From: an uncultured Clostridia bacterium
GTDB taxonomy: Bacteria; Bacillota; Clostridia; UBA1381; UBA9506
Direction of reading: 5' to 3'
Assembly (NCBI GenBank): GCA_934438075.1
Contig: CAKSBF010000010.1
Coordinates: 1-64,000 of the forward strand
DNA length: 64,000 bases
In this document: positions 50,670-60,300 of the stretch, piece by piece
How the letters are laid out: the number at the start of each line of letters is the position of its first letter
Numbering within the stretch: the stretch's first letter is position 1
Notes under the pieces: model-generated
Seen by the model: the letters and a program-made list of their open reading frames with translations, nothing else
Told to the model about the DNA's origin: nothing
Databases searched by the model: none
Position numbers and translations under genes: made by a program

Positions 50670-53295
50670 AAAAACCTTAAATAAAACCTACAATCCAAAG
50701 GATGTAGAGGACAGGCTGTACGCCCAATGGGTTGAAAACGGCTATTTTACACCCAAAATTGACAAAAATAAAAAACCTTTCACAATCGTAATTCCGCCGC
50801 CGAACGTAACGGGACAGCTGCACATGGGTCACGCCCTGGACGAGACTTTGCAGGATATTTTAATCCGCTACAAAAGAATGGCCGGTTTTGCTGCACTGTG
50901 GGTGCCGGGTACTGACCATGCCGGAATCGCAACGCAGATAAAGGTAGAAGAATATTTGCGCAAAGAGGAAGGGCTGACACGCTATGATTTGGGGCGTGAA
51001 AAGTTTACCGAACGTGTGTGGGAATGGAAGAAATTATACGGTGACCGTATTATCAATCAGTTGAAAAAACTTGGTAGTTCCTGCGACTGGACGCGCGAAC
51101 GCTTTACGATGGATGAAACCCTGTCGAAAGCAGTTAAAAAGGTATTTGTTTCTCTATATGAAAAAGGACTTATTTATCAGGGCAACCGCATTATCAATTG
51201 GTGTCCGAGCTGCACAACCGCACTTTCCGATGCCGAGGTGGAATATGCTGAACAAGCAGGGCATTTTTGGCATATTAAGTACCCTGTAAAAGATAGTGAC
51301 GAATTTGTTATTATTGCTACAACCCGTCCGGAAACCTTGCTGGGCGACACTGCTGTTGCCGTTCACCCCGATGACGAACGTTACACACATTTAGTCGGAA
51401 AAACCTTAATTCTGCCATTAGTCGGACGCGAAATCCCGATTGTTGCAGATGAATATGTAGATAAAGAGTTCGGTACCGGCGCGGTTAAAATTACACCTGC
51501 ACACGACCCGAACGACTTTGAAGTTGGTCTGCGCCACAACCTGGAATGTATTAAGGTATTAAATGATGATGCCACCATTAATCGTTTTGGCGGAAAATAT
51601 GAGGGGCTAGACCGCTACGAGGCACGCAAGCAAATTGTTGCCGATTTAGAAAAAGAAGGGTTCTTGTTAAAAATTGAAGATCACTCCCATAATGTTGGGC
51701 AATGCTATCGCTGCGGCACAACCGTTGAACCAATTACATCAAAACAATGGTTTGTAAAAATGGCTCCGCTTGCCAAAGAGGCTCTGCGCGTAGTTGAGGA
51801 CGGAACCATTCAATTCAGTCCGGAACGTTTAACCAAAACTTATACCAACTGGATGGAAAACGTACACGACTGGTGCATTTCCCGCCAGCTTTGGTGGGGA
51901 CATCGTATACCCGCATTCTATTGCGACGATTGTGGTGAAACTACGGTTTCCGAAGAAGATATTACGGTTTGCCCGAAATGCGGCGGCAAAGTTCATCAGG
52001 ATGAGGATGTATTGGACACATGGTTTTCTTCCGCACTCTGGCCGTTCTCTACACTCGGCTGGCCGGAAGAAACTGAAGATTATAAATATTTCTTCCCTAC
52101 TGATGTACTGGTTACCGGTTATGACATCATCTTCTTCTGGGTTGCAAGAATGATCTTCTCCTCCTTGGAGCACACTAAAAAAGCCCCGTTTTCACATGTT
52201 CTGTTCCATGGTTTGGTACGTGATGCCCAAGGTAGAAAAATGAGCAAATCTCTTGGAAACGGCATCGACCCGCTTGAGATTATCGAGCAATATGGTGCGG
52301 ATGCTTTGCGCTTTACTTTGGCAACAGGAAACTCTCCCGGAAACGATATGCGCTTTTCCACAGAACGAGTGGAGGCAAGCCGCAACTTTGCAAATAAAAT
52401 ATGGAACGCTTCACGTTTTGTGTTGATGAACTTAAACATTGACAGTCTTTCCATTCCTTCCGCTTCAGAACTGATGCTGGAAGACAAATGGATTCTTAAC
52501 AGATACAATGAACTTGTCCGTGAGGTAACAGAAAATCTGGATAAATTTGAACTTGGTATCGCAGTCAGCAAACTATATGATTTTATATGGGATGAATATT
52601 GCGACTGGTACATTGAGCTGGTAAAACCGCGTCTATATGACGCTGAGTGTCCATCTAACCGCGCAGCACAGCAAGTTCTCTCTTATGTTTTATCAAATAC
52701 ATTAAAACTGTTGCACCCATTCATGCCATTCATTACAGAGGAGATCTGGCAGCAACTGCCGCATGAAGGTGAGAGCATTGTCATTGCCGAATGGCCGCAT
52801 TATGACAGTGCACTTTGTTTTACGGCCGCTTCTGCGGATATGGAACTGATTAAGACAGCACTCAAGGCTGTACGCAATCAACGCAGCGAAATGAACATTC
52901 CTCCCTCAAAACGTGCAAAAGTTATGATTGTGACAACGAAAAAGGATGTATTTGCTCAAGGAACCGCCTTCTTCGAAAAACTTGCCGGCGCATCCGAAGT
53001 CGTGTTGGCGGATAATACTGCCGATGTCCCCAAAAATGCAGTTTCTTGCGTTGTTGAGGCCGCACAAATCTTTATGCCGCTGGATGATTTGGTTGATCGC
53101 GAAAAAGAGCTGGCACGTTTAAACAAGGAAAAAGAAAATCTTGAAAATGAAATTAAACGTGTGGAAGGCAAGCTTTCCAATGCCGGATTTGTATCCAAGG
53201 CCCCGGAAAAGGTTGTAGAAGAAGAACGCCGCAAGGGTGAAAAATATAAACAAATGCTGGAAAAAGTTTTGGAAAGTATTCAAAATTATCAGTAA
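50656..53295 (+). CDS. valS: Valyl-tRNA synthetase
   Basis: Charges tRNA-Val and edits mischarged threonine. The 879 residues have the class I motifs HMGH (56-59) and KMSKS (GRKMSKSLGN, about 525-530), the CP1 editing domain with TTRPETLLGDTAVAV, the zinc-ribbon-like CPKCGGKVHQDEDVLDTWFSS, and the C-terminal coiled coil (ValS arm) from about residue 815. GGAGG is five bases before the ATG. There is no T-box leader. Confidence 0.98.
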   Translation: MEETKKTLNKTYNPKDVEDRLYAQWVENGYFTPKIDKNKKPFTIVIPPPNVTGQLHMGHALDETLQDILIRYKRMAGFAALWVPGTDHAGIATQIKVEEYLRKEEGLTRYDLGREKFTERVWEWKKLYGDRIINQLKKLGSSCDWTRERFTMDETLSKAVKKVFVSLYEKGLIYQGNRIINWCPSCTTALSDAEVEYAEQAGHFWHIKYPVKDSDEFVIIATTRPETLLGDTAVAVHPDDERYTHLVGKTLILPLVGREIPIVADEYVDKEFGTGAVKITPAHDPNDFEVGLRHNLECIKVLNDDATINRFGGKYEGLDRYEARKQIVADLEKEGFLLKIEDHSHNVGQCYRCGTTVEPITSKQWFVKMAPLAKEALRVVEDGTIQFSPERLTKTYTNWMENVHDWCISRQLWWGHRIPAFYCDDCGETTVSEEDITVCPKCGGKVHQDEDVLDTWFSSALWPFSTLGWPEETEDYKYFFPTDVLVTGYDIIFFWVARMIFSSLEHTKKAPFSHVLFHGLVRDAQGRKMSKSLGNGIDPLEIIEQYGADALRFTLATGNSPGNDMRFSTERVEASRNFANKIWNASRFVLMNLNIDSLSIPSASELMLEDKWILNRYNELVREVTENLDKFELGIAVSKLYDFIWDEYCDWYIELVKPRLYDAECPSNRAAQQVLSYVLSNTLKLLHPFMPFITEEIWQQLPHEGESIVIAEWPHYDSALCFTAASADMELIKTALKAVRNQRSEMNIPPSKRAKVMIVTTKKDVFAQGTAFFEKLAGASEVVLADNTADVPKNAVSCVVEAAQIFMPLDDLVDREKELARLNKEKENLENEIKRVEGKLSNAGFVSKAPEKVVEEERRKGEKYKQMLEKVLESIQNYQ

Positions 53296-53312
53296 TGAAA
53301 GGAGACTCTACT

Positions 53313-53621
53313 ATGGAAGAAAATACAAAAATTTCACCGGACGCTGAAAATGCTGAAGAAGATAACATTGTAATGTTAATGGATGAAGATGGCGCAGAGC
53401 ATCCGTTTGAACATCTCGACAGCTTTGAATTTAACGGAGAGGTTTATGTATGCCTGGCCTCGGCAGAAGAAGGCGATGATTCGGACGAAGTGTTAATCTT
53501 TACGCTTTCTGCTGACGATGATGGCAACGAAACACTTCTGCTGGTTGAAGATGAGGCTGAACTCGATATGGCATTTGAAGAGTTTAAAAAGCGTATGCAA
53601 GACGACTTTGACTTTGAATAA
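53313..53621 (+). CDS. DUF1292 family acidic protein
   Basis: A 102-residue, strongly acidic protein matching DUF1292 (YrzB family): DNIVMLMDEDGAEHPFEHLDSFEFNGEVYVCLASAEE. Function unknown; in many Firmicutes the gene lies near yrrK/yrrL. The ATG at 53313 is chosen because AAAGGAG is upstream of it and the earlier in-frame ATG carries the ribosome binding site within it. It follows valS by 17 bp and ends before a palindromic terminator. Confidence 0.85.
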   Translation: MEENTKISPDAENAEEDNIVMLMDEDGAEHPFEHLDSFEFNGEVYVCLASAEEGDDSDEVLIFTLSADDDGNETLLLVEDEAELDMAFEEFKKRMQDDFDFE

Positions 53622-53635
53622 AGGTCACATATTTT

Positions 53636-53677
53636 AAAAGCAGCCGCAAAATGAAATTTCATTTTGCGGCTGCTTTT
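53636..53677. terminator. Bidirectional terminator, a perfect 42-bp palindrome
   Basis: Two 21-base arms (53636-53656 and 53657-53677) are exact reverse complements with no loop. The AAAAGCAGCCGC end and GCGGCTGCTTTT end give T runs in both directions, so it can end valS-DUF1292 on the plus strand and the NagB-like gene on the minus strand. In RNA the central ATGAAATTTCAT would open a loop. Confidence 0.88.
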
Positions 53678-53698
53678 ATTATTTCCGATTCGAACTCA

Positions 53699-54649
53699 TT
53701 AATTGCACTCAGCGTTAAGCGGACCTGCCAATTCTTTTAAGAAAAACAGTTTGCCCGGAAGCGTCGGCATATAGCTGGAGGTAATCCAGCGAGTTGGTTT
53801 ATGACGAAGCGTCATCCAAAAGCTCATCCCCTGCCACTGCATACCACGGCTTAATGCACCGTCGCAACCGCCAATGGTAATATCAGCCTGCATAAACAAA
53901 CCGGGACCAATGGTATTTGCACGGCACGGAACTAAGGTTGTACGGGACTTAAAGCTGGTAATAGCATTTTGTTCAATGGTGAGCGGATGCAGCTTCGCAC
54001 CGATGCGGTACGGTTGCTTCAGCCATTCCTCATCGCTGGCAAATTCCGCTGCAAAATGCGGTTCCCAAAAGGCAATGTGGCACATTCTGCCAACACCATA
54101 TACCAAAACAAGTTTTGCTCCCTCTTCCTTCAGCTTTTTAATTTTTTCGGGGTAAGTCGGCAGATTTTCCTTAGTTGCAAAATTGCGCTGATTTTCTGGA
54201 ACGGTCAAATCACCGAGAGGTTTATAAAAAGCTTCCTGCATTGCATTTTGAAAAGCTGCCGGATCGTTTGACGGAAGGGTATTGCCCTCGCCATCTGCCC
54301 ACTCATCCATGTTAAAGCAGGTAACATGCTCACAGGACACATTCCACTCCTTCAGGAAAAATACCGCCCATTTATACATTCCCATCGGACCAACCGGCAG
54401 GATAATAGCCAATTTTTCACCGCGGTCCTTCGCCTTTTTAATCTGCAAAGCTATTTCATGACCCATATAGGTATCAAAGCTCTCTACCGACTCACACATA
54501 ATCGGCTGAAAATCTTTATTCCAGTGCGGCTGACGCTCAAAAACGCTCTCCGGAGCATTGGAACAGCAGCGATCAATCTCCTGCATATCCCAACCTGCAG
54601 GATAAAAGCCTTCTAACAAGGAATCTTTCACTGTATCATTAAAATTCAT
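53699..54649 (-). CDS. NagB-fold glucosamine-6-phosphate isomerase-like protein
   Basis: A 316-residue protein of the NagB/6-phosphogluconolactonase fold. Compared with true NagB, Asp115 in FNMDEW matches the catalytic Asp, and His191 and Glu196 in GVGRMCHIAFWEP match the active-site pair, but the Asp/Asn before the His is Met189 and the Gly is Cys190. This is not the nagB at 25779. It is probably a sugar-phosphate isomerase or deaminase with altered chemistry (inference). The ATG at 54649 has AAGGAG upstream. It follows the PIG-L gene by 34 bp in a two-gene operon. Confidence 0.8.
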   Translation of the reverse strand: MNFNDTVKDSLLEGFYPAGWDMQEIDRCCSNAPESVFERQPHWNKDFQPIMCESVESFDTYMGHEIALQIKKAKDRGEKLAIILPVGPMGMYKWAVFFLKEWNVSCEHVTCFNMDEWADGEGNTLPSNDPAAFQNAMQEAFYKPLGDLTVPENQRNFATKENLPTYPEKIKKLKEEGAKLVLVYGVGRMCHIAFWEPHFAAEFASDEEWLKQPYRIGAKLHPLTIEQNAITSFKSRTTLVPCRANTIGPGLFMQADITIGGCDGALSRGMQWQGMSFWMTLRHKPTRWITSSYMPTLPGKLFFLKELAGPLNAECN

Positions 54650-54683
54650 GTCAATTCTCTCCTTTATCACTAATATAAAAAAC

Positions 54684-55388
54684 TTACGGCAGCAAACGTT
54701 TCGGCACTACCTTGCCATGCATACGGCATGTTGTAAATGCCTCCGCATATTGAACGCCGCATTGCAAACCACGAAAACGTGCACAGGTTTTCACAAATTC
54801 CGCAAAATCAATGTGGTCATGCTCGCGCATCCATTTCATCTGGCTGACATGGCACTCCAACATAGAAAGTTTTAACTCAATCTCATCGGAAATATCAACA
54901 TAATCCTCCGGCGTAAAACCTACACCCGCTAAAGTATCCATATAATATATCGGTGTCACCTTAGAAGCTGTGCTGACAGCGCTTTCATAATGCGGCACGC
55001 TCGCAGCAAAAGCCGCATCAAAAACCAATTTTGAAACCGCTGTATGATCCGGCATATAATCATCCGGGCTGTGTGTGATGATTAAATCGGGCTGTGCTTC
55101 ACGAATTACATTAACCACCTTATCGCGCTGCGTTTTATCCTCGGAATAGACCAGCAAATCGCCGATATCACAGGTTACCACTTTAATGCCTGCAAGAGAC
55201 CCTGCCTTTCTTGCCTCCTCTGCACGCATGTCGCGCAGTTCATCGGGCATAATCTGTACATGTCCGAGATTTCCGTTTGCAACATGGCAAACCGTTACAT
55301 TATGTCCTTGTTTTACAAACTTTGCCAGTGTTCCGGCACAAGCAATTTCAATATCGTCCGGATGGCAGCCAATTGCCAAAACGTTCAT
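54684..55388 (-). CDS. PIG-L family deacetylase
   Basis: A 234-residue zinc deacetylase related to PIG-L and MshB/BshB, which remove acetyl groups from N-acetylglucosamine conjugates. The zinc motif AIGCHPDDIEIACAGTL (His-Pro-Asp-Asp) is near the N-terminus, and HSPDDYMPDH carries the third metal ligand. I start at ATG 55388, nine bases after AAAGGA; an ATG two codons earlier (55394) is an alternative. Divergent from an AraC gene and followed by the NagB-like gene, it suggests deacetylation and then isomerisation or deamination of one amino sugar (inference). Confidence 0.85.
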   Translation of the reverse strand: MNVLAIGCHPDDIEIACAGTLAKFVKQGHNVTVCHVANGNLGHVQIMPDELRDMRAEEARKAGSLAGIKVVTCDIGDLLVYSEDKTQRDKVVNVIREAQPDLIITHSPDDYMPDHTAVSKLVFDAAFAASVPHYESAVSTASKVTPIYYMDTLAGVGFTPEDYVDISDEIELKLSMLECHVSQMKWMREHDHIDFAEFVKTCARFRGLQCGVQYAEAFTTCRMHGKVVPKRLLP

Positions 55389-55441
55389 TTTCATCAATCC
55401 TTTCCGTGCAACAGCACTTTAATATCAACCCAAGAGTCTTG

Positions 55442-55470
55442 TTTACAAATTTACAATTTTATGATACAAT
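55442..55470 (+). promoter_or_regulatory. Promoter of the second AraC gene
   Basis: TTTACA (55442-55447), 17-bp spacer and TACAAT (55465-55470), about 65 bp before the start. The divergent PIG-L operon has only a weak TTGTAA-N18-TATTAA, as expected if it needs activation. Confidence 0.6.
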
Positions 55471-55540
55471 AGAACTATAAGAAAGTAAATGCATAATTAC
55501 ACAGAAAAAATATACTTTTGTTCAATTTAAGGAAACGGTG

Positions 55541-56446
55541 GTGGCTGATTTGGCAAAAGATATTTACATCAGACATACGATCAGCAGTCTGATTAACGTT
55601 CATAAAATTATTACCATTCACTATGCTGACTTTGATAAAAATTTTAATTATGAAGGCGAAAGTCATGATTTTTGGGAACTGCTCTATGTAGTGCGCGGTG
55701 AGGTTTATCTGGAAACTAAAACAAAAACACGTTTGCTCCGCGAAGGTGAAATTATCTTTCACAAGCCAAACGAATTTCATCGTCATTACTGCAATGGTGT
55801 AACCTCGCCGCGCCTGTTTATCGTTACTTTCGTCTGCCATTCCGGTGCCATGAAAGTTTTTAGAGGTCTGCACACTCATCTGCCCCCGTCTGCCCTTCCT
55901 GTGCTGACACATTTCATCACTGAAGCAAAGGAAACCTTCTCTCTCCCAAAATATGACCCCCATATGCGCGGTTTAGTCCTGGCAGAGCATACACCGCCCG
56001 GCGGTCAGCAAATGGTAAAGCTAAACCTGGAAATGCTGCTCATACTTCTTCTCCGCGAGTCAGAGCGAACCGTCTTTACGTCAAAGGATGCATGGGAACA
56101 AAAACTTGCCGATGAAGTAATCGAATATCTTACGCAACATCGGCAGGATTCTGTTTGTCTTGCCGATCTCTGTCACTACACCCACCGGAGCAAAACCCTG
56201 CTGTGCAGCACCTTTAAGCATGCAACAGGCTTTTCCATTATGGAGTATTTAAATAAAATGCGAATTGAGAAGGCAAAAGAATTATTACTCAACAGCGGGC
56301 GCTCTATCAGCGAAGCTGCAGAACTTTCCGGTTTTGAAAATGCTTACTATTTTTCACGAGTTTTCAAAAAACTGGAAAACAAATCTCCGCGTGAATTTTT
56401 AAAAGATCATAGCAAAACACGCACTGTCGATTTTAGAAAAATTTAG
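55541..56446 (+). CDS. AraC family regulator, paralogue of the 24670 gene
   Basis: A 301-residue regulator with a cupin sensor (GESHDFWELLYVVRGEVYLE, REGEIIFHKPNEFHRHY) and a C-terminal two-HTH AraC domain ending AELSGFENAYYFSRVFKKLENKSPREF. The cupin region matches the gene at 24670 almost position by position (GESHxFWELxYVxxGE, GEIxFHxPNExH). Start candidates are GTG 55538 and GTG 55541; the second has the better spacing to AAGGA. It is divergent from the PIG-L/NagB-like operon, which it probably controls. Confidence 0.87.
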   Translation: MADLAKDIYIRHTISSLINVHKIITIHYADFDKNFNYEGESHDFWELLYVVRGEVYLETKTKTRLLREGEIIFHKPNEFHRHYCNGVTSPRLFIVTFVCHSGAMKVFRGLHTHLPPSALPVLTHFITEAKETFSLPKYDPHMRGLVLAEHTPPGGQQMVKLNLEMLLILLLRESERTVFTSKDAWEQKLADEVIEYLTQHRQDSVCLADLCHYTHRSKTLLCSTFKHATGFSIMEYLNKMRIEKAKELLLNSGRSISEAAELSGFENAYYFSRVFKKLENKSPREFLKDHSKTRTVDFRKI

Positions 56447-56486
56447 TTGACAATCGTCGATAAAAATGATATGATAATAAAAAATG

Positions 56487-56580
56487 AATATTTGGGGAGC
56501 TTTTAAAAAGGCTGAGAGGGGATTGCGAATCCCGACCCGTGAACCTGATGCGGATAATGCCGTCGTAGGAAATATATGAA
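56487..56580 (+). ncRNA. TPP (thiamine) riboswitch
   Basis: The THI element is recognised by its conserved blocks: GGGGAGC, GGCTGAGA, the P3 hairpin GGGGATTGCGAATCCC, the ACCCGTGAACCTGAT block, GGATAATGCC and the closing GTAGGAAATATA. The outer helix pairs ATATTT (56488-56493) with AAATAT near 56572. It binds thiamine pyrophosphate and lies upstream of thiT, with a terminator expression platform between. Confidence 0.95.
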
Positions 56581-56599
56581 TCATATTGCTGCGAATAAT

Positions 56600-56635
56600 A
56601 ACGGAAATTGCCCGGATAGGTGATTTCCGTTTTTT
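56600..56635 (+). terminator. Riboswitch expression-platform terminator
   Basis: AACGGAAAT (56600-56608) pairs with ATTTCCGTT (56623-56631), followed by a T run. It lies between the TPP aptamer and thiT, so with TPP bound transcription should stop, shutting off thiamine uptake. Confidence 0.8.
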
Positions 56636-56686
56636 CATTTCTAACAGGCGAAATATTCATTAAATAAAATATAAGGAGATGTTTTT

Positions 56687-57262
56687 ATGAGCAAAATCAA
56701 AAAGCTAACCACCTGCGCGGTTTTAATTGCGCTTTCGGTGGTTTTGGTGTTTGTGTCAAAAATGATACCTGCGCCATGGATGCAGGGAGGCTCTATTACT
56801 TTGGCCAGCATGGTTCCGATTATCGTAATCTCTCTGGTTATCGACACCAAATGGGGACTGCTTTCCGGGCTTGCTTTTTCACTGATTCAAATGATGACAG
56901 GATTTTATCCGCCCCCAACACAAACTTTTCTCAACTTTGCACTCGTCGTTTTGCTCGACTATGTGCTGGCTTTCGGTCTGCTCGGGCTGGCCGGCAGCTT
57001 TTATAATCTGTTCGGTCAAAAATTATGGGCTATCCCCGTTTCCGGCGCAATCGTGACAGCATTTCGCTATGTCTGCCACATTTTGTCCGGTATCCTTATT
57101 TGGGGTGTATATGCAGACGAAGGGCAAAGCGTTTTGTCCTATTCCGTCCTTTACAACGGGTCGTATATGATTCCGGAAATTATTATTACAACCATTGTAT
57201 TGGCCTTGCTCTCCAAGCTGATTAAAAAGCAAAGAAGGCAATTTCACCCGAATGCAAACTAA
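56687..57262 (+). CDS. thiT: Energy-coupled thiamine transporter ThiT
   Basis: The thiamine-binding S component of an ECF transporter. The 191-residue membrane protein has six predicted helices and the ThiT fingerprints: PAPWMQGGSITLASMVPII, PPPTQTFLNF and VSGAIVTAFRYVCHILSG, including the tryptophan used for thiamine binding. It works with a shared EcfA/EcfA'/EcfT module encoded elsewhere. It is controlled by the TPP riboswitch upstream and ends in a strong terminator. Confidence 0.95.
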   Translation: MSKIKKLTTCAVLIALSVVLVFVSKMIPAPWMQGGSITLASMVPIIVISLVIDTKWGLLSGLAFSLIQMMTGFYPPPTQTFLNFALVVLLDYVLAFGLLGLAGSFYNLFGQKLWAIPVSGAIVTAFRYVCHILSGILIWGVYADEGQSVLSYSVLYNGSYMIPEIIITTIVLALLSKLIKKQRRQFHPNAN

Positions 57263-57279
57263 ACTCTATAAAATTAAGC

Positions 57280-57318
57280 GGCACCGCAAACAAATTCTAA
57301 TTGCGGTGCCATTTTTTT
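57280..57318 (+). terminator. Terminator of thiT
   Basis: GGCACCGCAA (57280-57289) pairs with TTGCGGTGCC (57301-57310), followed by seven T; it reaches the stop codon of the convergent gene. Confidence 0.85.
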
Positions 57319-60300
57319 AAATTTCCGGAAGTTGAATCATCCATATTTTGGCTGCGTCTGTTTCGTCAATCTGCTGCAGTACCACGGCAGCGCCTTGCTC
57401 TGTACTGCTCACTGCTCCCGCAAGTCCGAAATCATCTTCAATAATTAAAGCAATCGTTTTGCCGTCATCCAGCATGCAAATTCCTTCCGCTTTCTCGGCA
57501 GTCCAACCGATTGAACGAAGGTTAATTACCTCTGTTTTGGGCAGATATGTAATGATCTGCGACAGCTCCTCTGTATTTTGCGTATATTCCAATTCCTTAC
57601 CATTATAGGTAATACCCGTAATGTCGGTTGCAGCCGACAAATCAACGCGATAAATAATATTGCTTAGTGTTCCGTCAGTCTGCGCTCCCTGTTCAATTAC
57701 CAGCAGCGTTTTGTCATCAATCGCATAAATGTCTCCTATTTTACAGCTTTTCGGCGATTTATACGCTGTTAAATCAACGGGATATGCATACATTTTTGTT
57801 TCTTCTGTTTCCAAATCAAATTCTAAAATGCGAATAAAGCTTGCTGTTTTTGAAGTCTCACCCTCTATATCCAATACACTCTGCACAGATGCAAACAACT
57901 TATTTCCCGAAATCGTCAATCCTTCAAATCCGCGGTTAGCTATCCGATATTTTAATATTTCCGGCAGACCATTGCCCGGAGAATATTTTTTTAAGAGCAC
58001 GCCGTCCGAATTAAACTTTGCCAAAAACGGTCCGTATTCATCTGCAATCCAAAAATTTCCTTCTGCGTCTACTGCGATTCCTTCCGGGTCAAAACCGTTT
58101 TCATCCGGTGACAATTCATTCAGATTAATATCCAAAGCCGTTTCACCGGTCGTGCCGAGTTCGCCGGCCGGAAGCGGCAGACCTGTAAGCGCTGTGCCAT
58201 CTTCATTTTTTAATGAAATAGAGTCACTTACAATTGCCTTCCCATCTTTAACCGTAATAATGCCTATGCTTGGCTGAAAAGATGGAGAAGGAAAAATTTT
58301 TGCTGCATCATATTCCTTAGAAAGCACGGCTTCTTCAGGCACATCAAGACTCGGGCCTCGGTCCGTTACGCCATAAAACTGGGGATTGCCTTCTTCGTCA
58401 TACCCTTTAAAGGTAATTGCTGATCCAAAGCCCGTTTTTAATCCATCTGCAAAATATTCCTCCTTACTGCCGTCAAATGCGGTATAGAGTTCAGTTGCAA
58501 CATCAATCGGATAAATATGAACATCCGTGCTCTGGAAATCCAGAGCACGGTTTAAAATTGTTGCGGTTTCCGCACGGGTTAAAGAATCATTGGGACGAAG
58601 CATACTTCCATCCCCCTTAATTAAACCGGCAGCAACCAATTGACCAACTGCAGTTTTTGCATCCGCTGAAACAGATGCCGCATCAGAAAACTCCAATAAA
58701 TCTGACTCGCCTGGCAATGTCTCGGATTTATAATTTATAAATCTCCATAATGCCAGCATCATCTGTTCCCGTGAAAGCGCAGTATCGGGATTTTCAGCCC
58801 AATCATCTTCATCTGTAATAATAGAGGCCTGCTTCCCCCACGCTATCGCAGAATCATACCAGTTTCCCTGCTGTGCCTGCGCAAGATCATTTCCATCTGC
58901 ACGGCAAAGCATGGTAATAAACTCCGCAGCGGTAACCGAATCGTTTGGTGCAAAGCGCCGTTCCGATTTACCTTGGATAATTTTTGAATCATACGCTTTC
59001 ATTACATCATTATAAAACCATGCGTCTTCTGTCACATCACTAAAAGTAAGAATCTTTGATGAAGATACATTAGTAAAACTCCGATTGCTTGATGTTAAAA
59101 CAAAATCAAAGCTTTCCGAATCCGCACTGCTTTCCATACCACGCGGACCTCTCATCCCTTGCGGAGGCTCTCCGTCGGGTTTTTCCATTCCTTCGGGCGG
59201 TTGCTGTCCGTCAGGTCTCTCCATTCCCTCGGGCGGCTGTTGTCCACCGGGATGCCTCTCACCGCTTGATGCACCGCCATGATGCATCTGTTCGCCGCCG
59301 GTGTAAGATGTAATGTCGATATAAAGACCATCTTTTTTCGTTCCTTCAATCGTTCCGCCTATATACACATGATACGTACCCTCTGCAAGTTGCGGCGTGC
59401 TGAAGGAAATGTACGAATAATCATTTGGAAAATCATACGCAAAAATTGGCGTACCATTTTCATCTGTTACACAGATTAAATCATCTGTTGCCTGCGCAAA
59501 CTGTAAGAACATATACAGTTGTCCGGAATCATTATCCAATTCATCAAACATATTTCCGGCAGCAACAACAGTGCCGCCGTTTATTTTGGTACCCATATCG
59601 GAATCCAAACCGCTATCCATGCTTTTCGGGTTTGCCAGCGCAATCACTGTACCACCGTTTATCTCAACGTAACCGTTAGAATCAATGCCGTCCCCTTCCG
59701 CACCGGTTGTCTGGCAGAATATATATCCGTCATTGATTGTAATGACTGCAACGCCATCCTCACTGCCATTAATCGGGTCATCCTGCGCATTTACATAAAT
59801 CGTTCCACCGTTAATCGTCAAATGTTTGTTTTTTACCTCAATACCTTCATTATCCGCAACAACATTCAACGTTCCGCCGCCTTCAATCAACAAAGAAACA
59901 TTCGAACTGATTGCCGCATCATGTTTAACAGAATCCTCTTCCGTTTTCTTCGTATGAGAACCATTGACATTATTAACCGAATTTTCCGCTAAAGTTAATG
60001 TAACTCCGGCCTTGCCTGGTGTCGCAGGCTCCGCAGCAGTGTATACCTGAATGGCTGCGGCAGTACGGCAGGTAATATCTACGCCGTTTAGAATTAAGTT
60101 CACATTATCATTTTCACCGGCACGAACTGCAATCTGTGTATCAGTTGCCGTCCCCGAAAACTCATAACTTCCTGCTTTCGTAATTGTTACAACCTTGTTA
60201 GTAATACCGGCCAGCTCTTCTGTAATATTCTCATGCGTCTCCACTCGTTCTGCCTGGTATACTGCCGAATCCGGATTCTGTGAAATTGCCGAACCATCAA

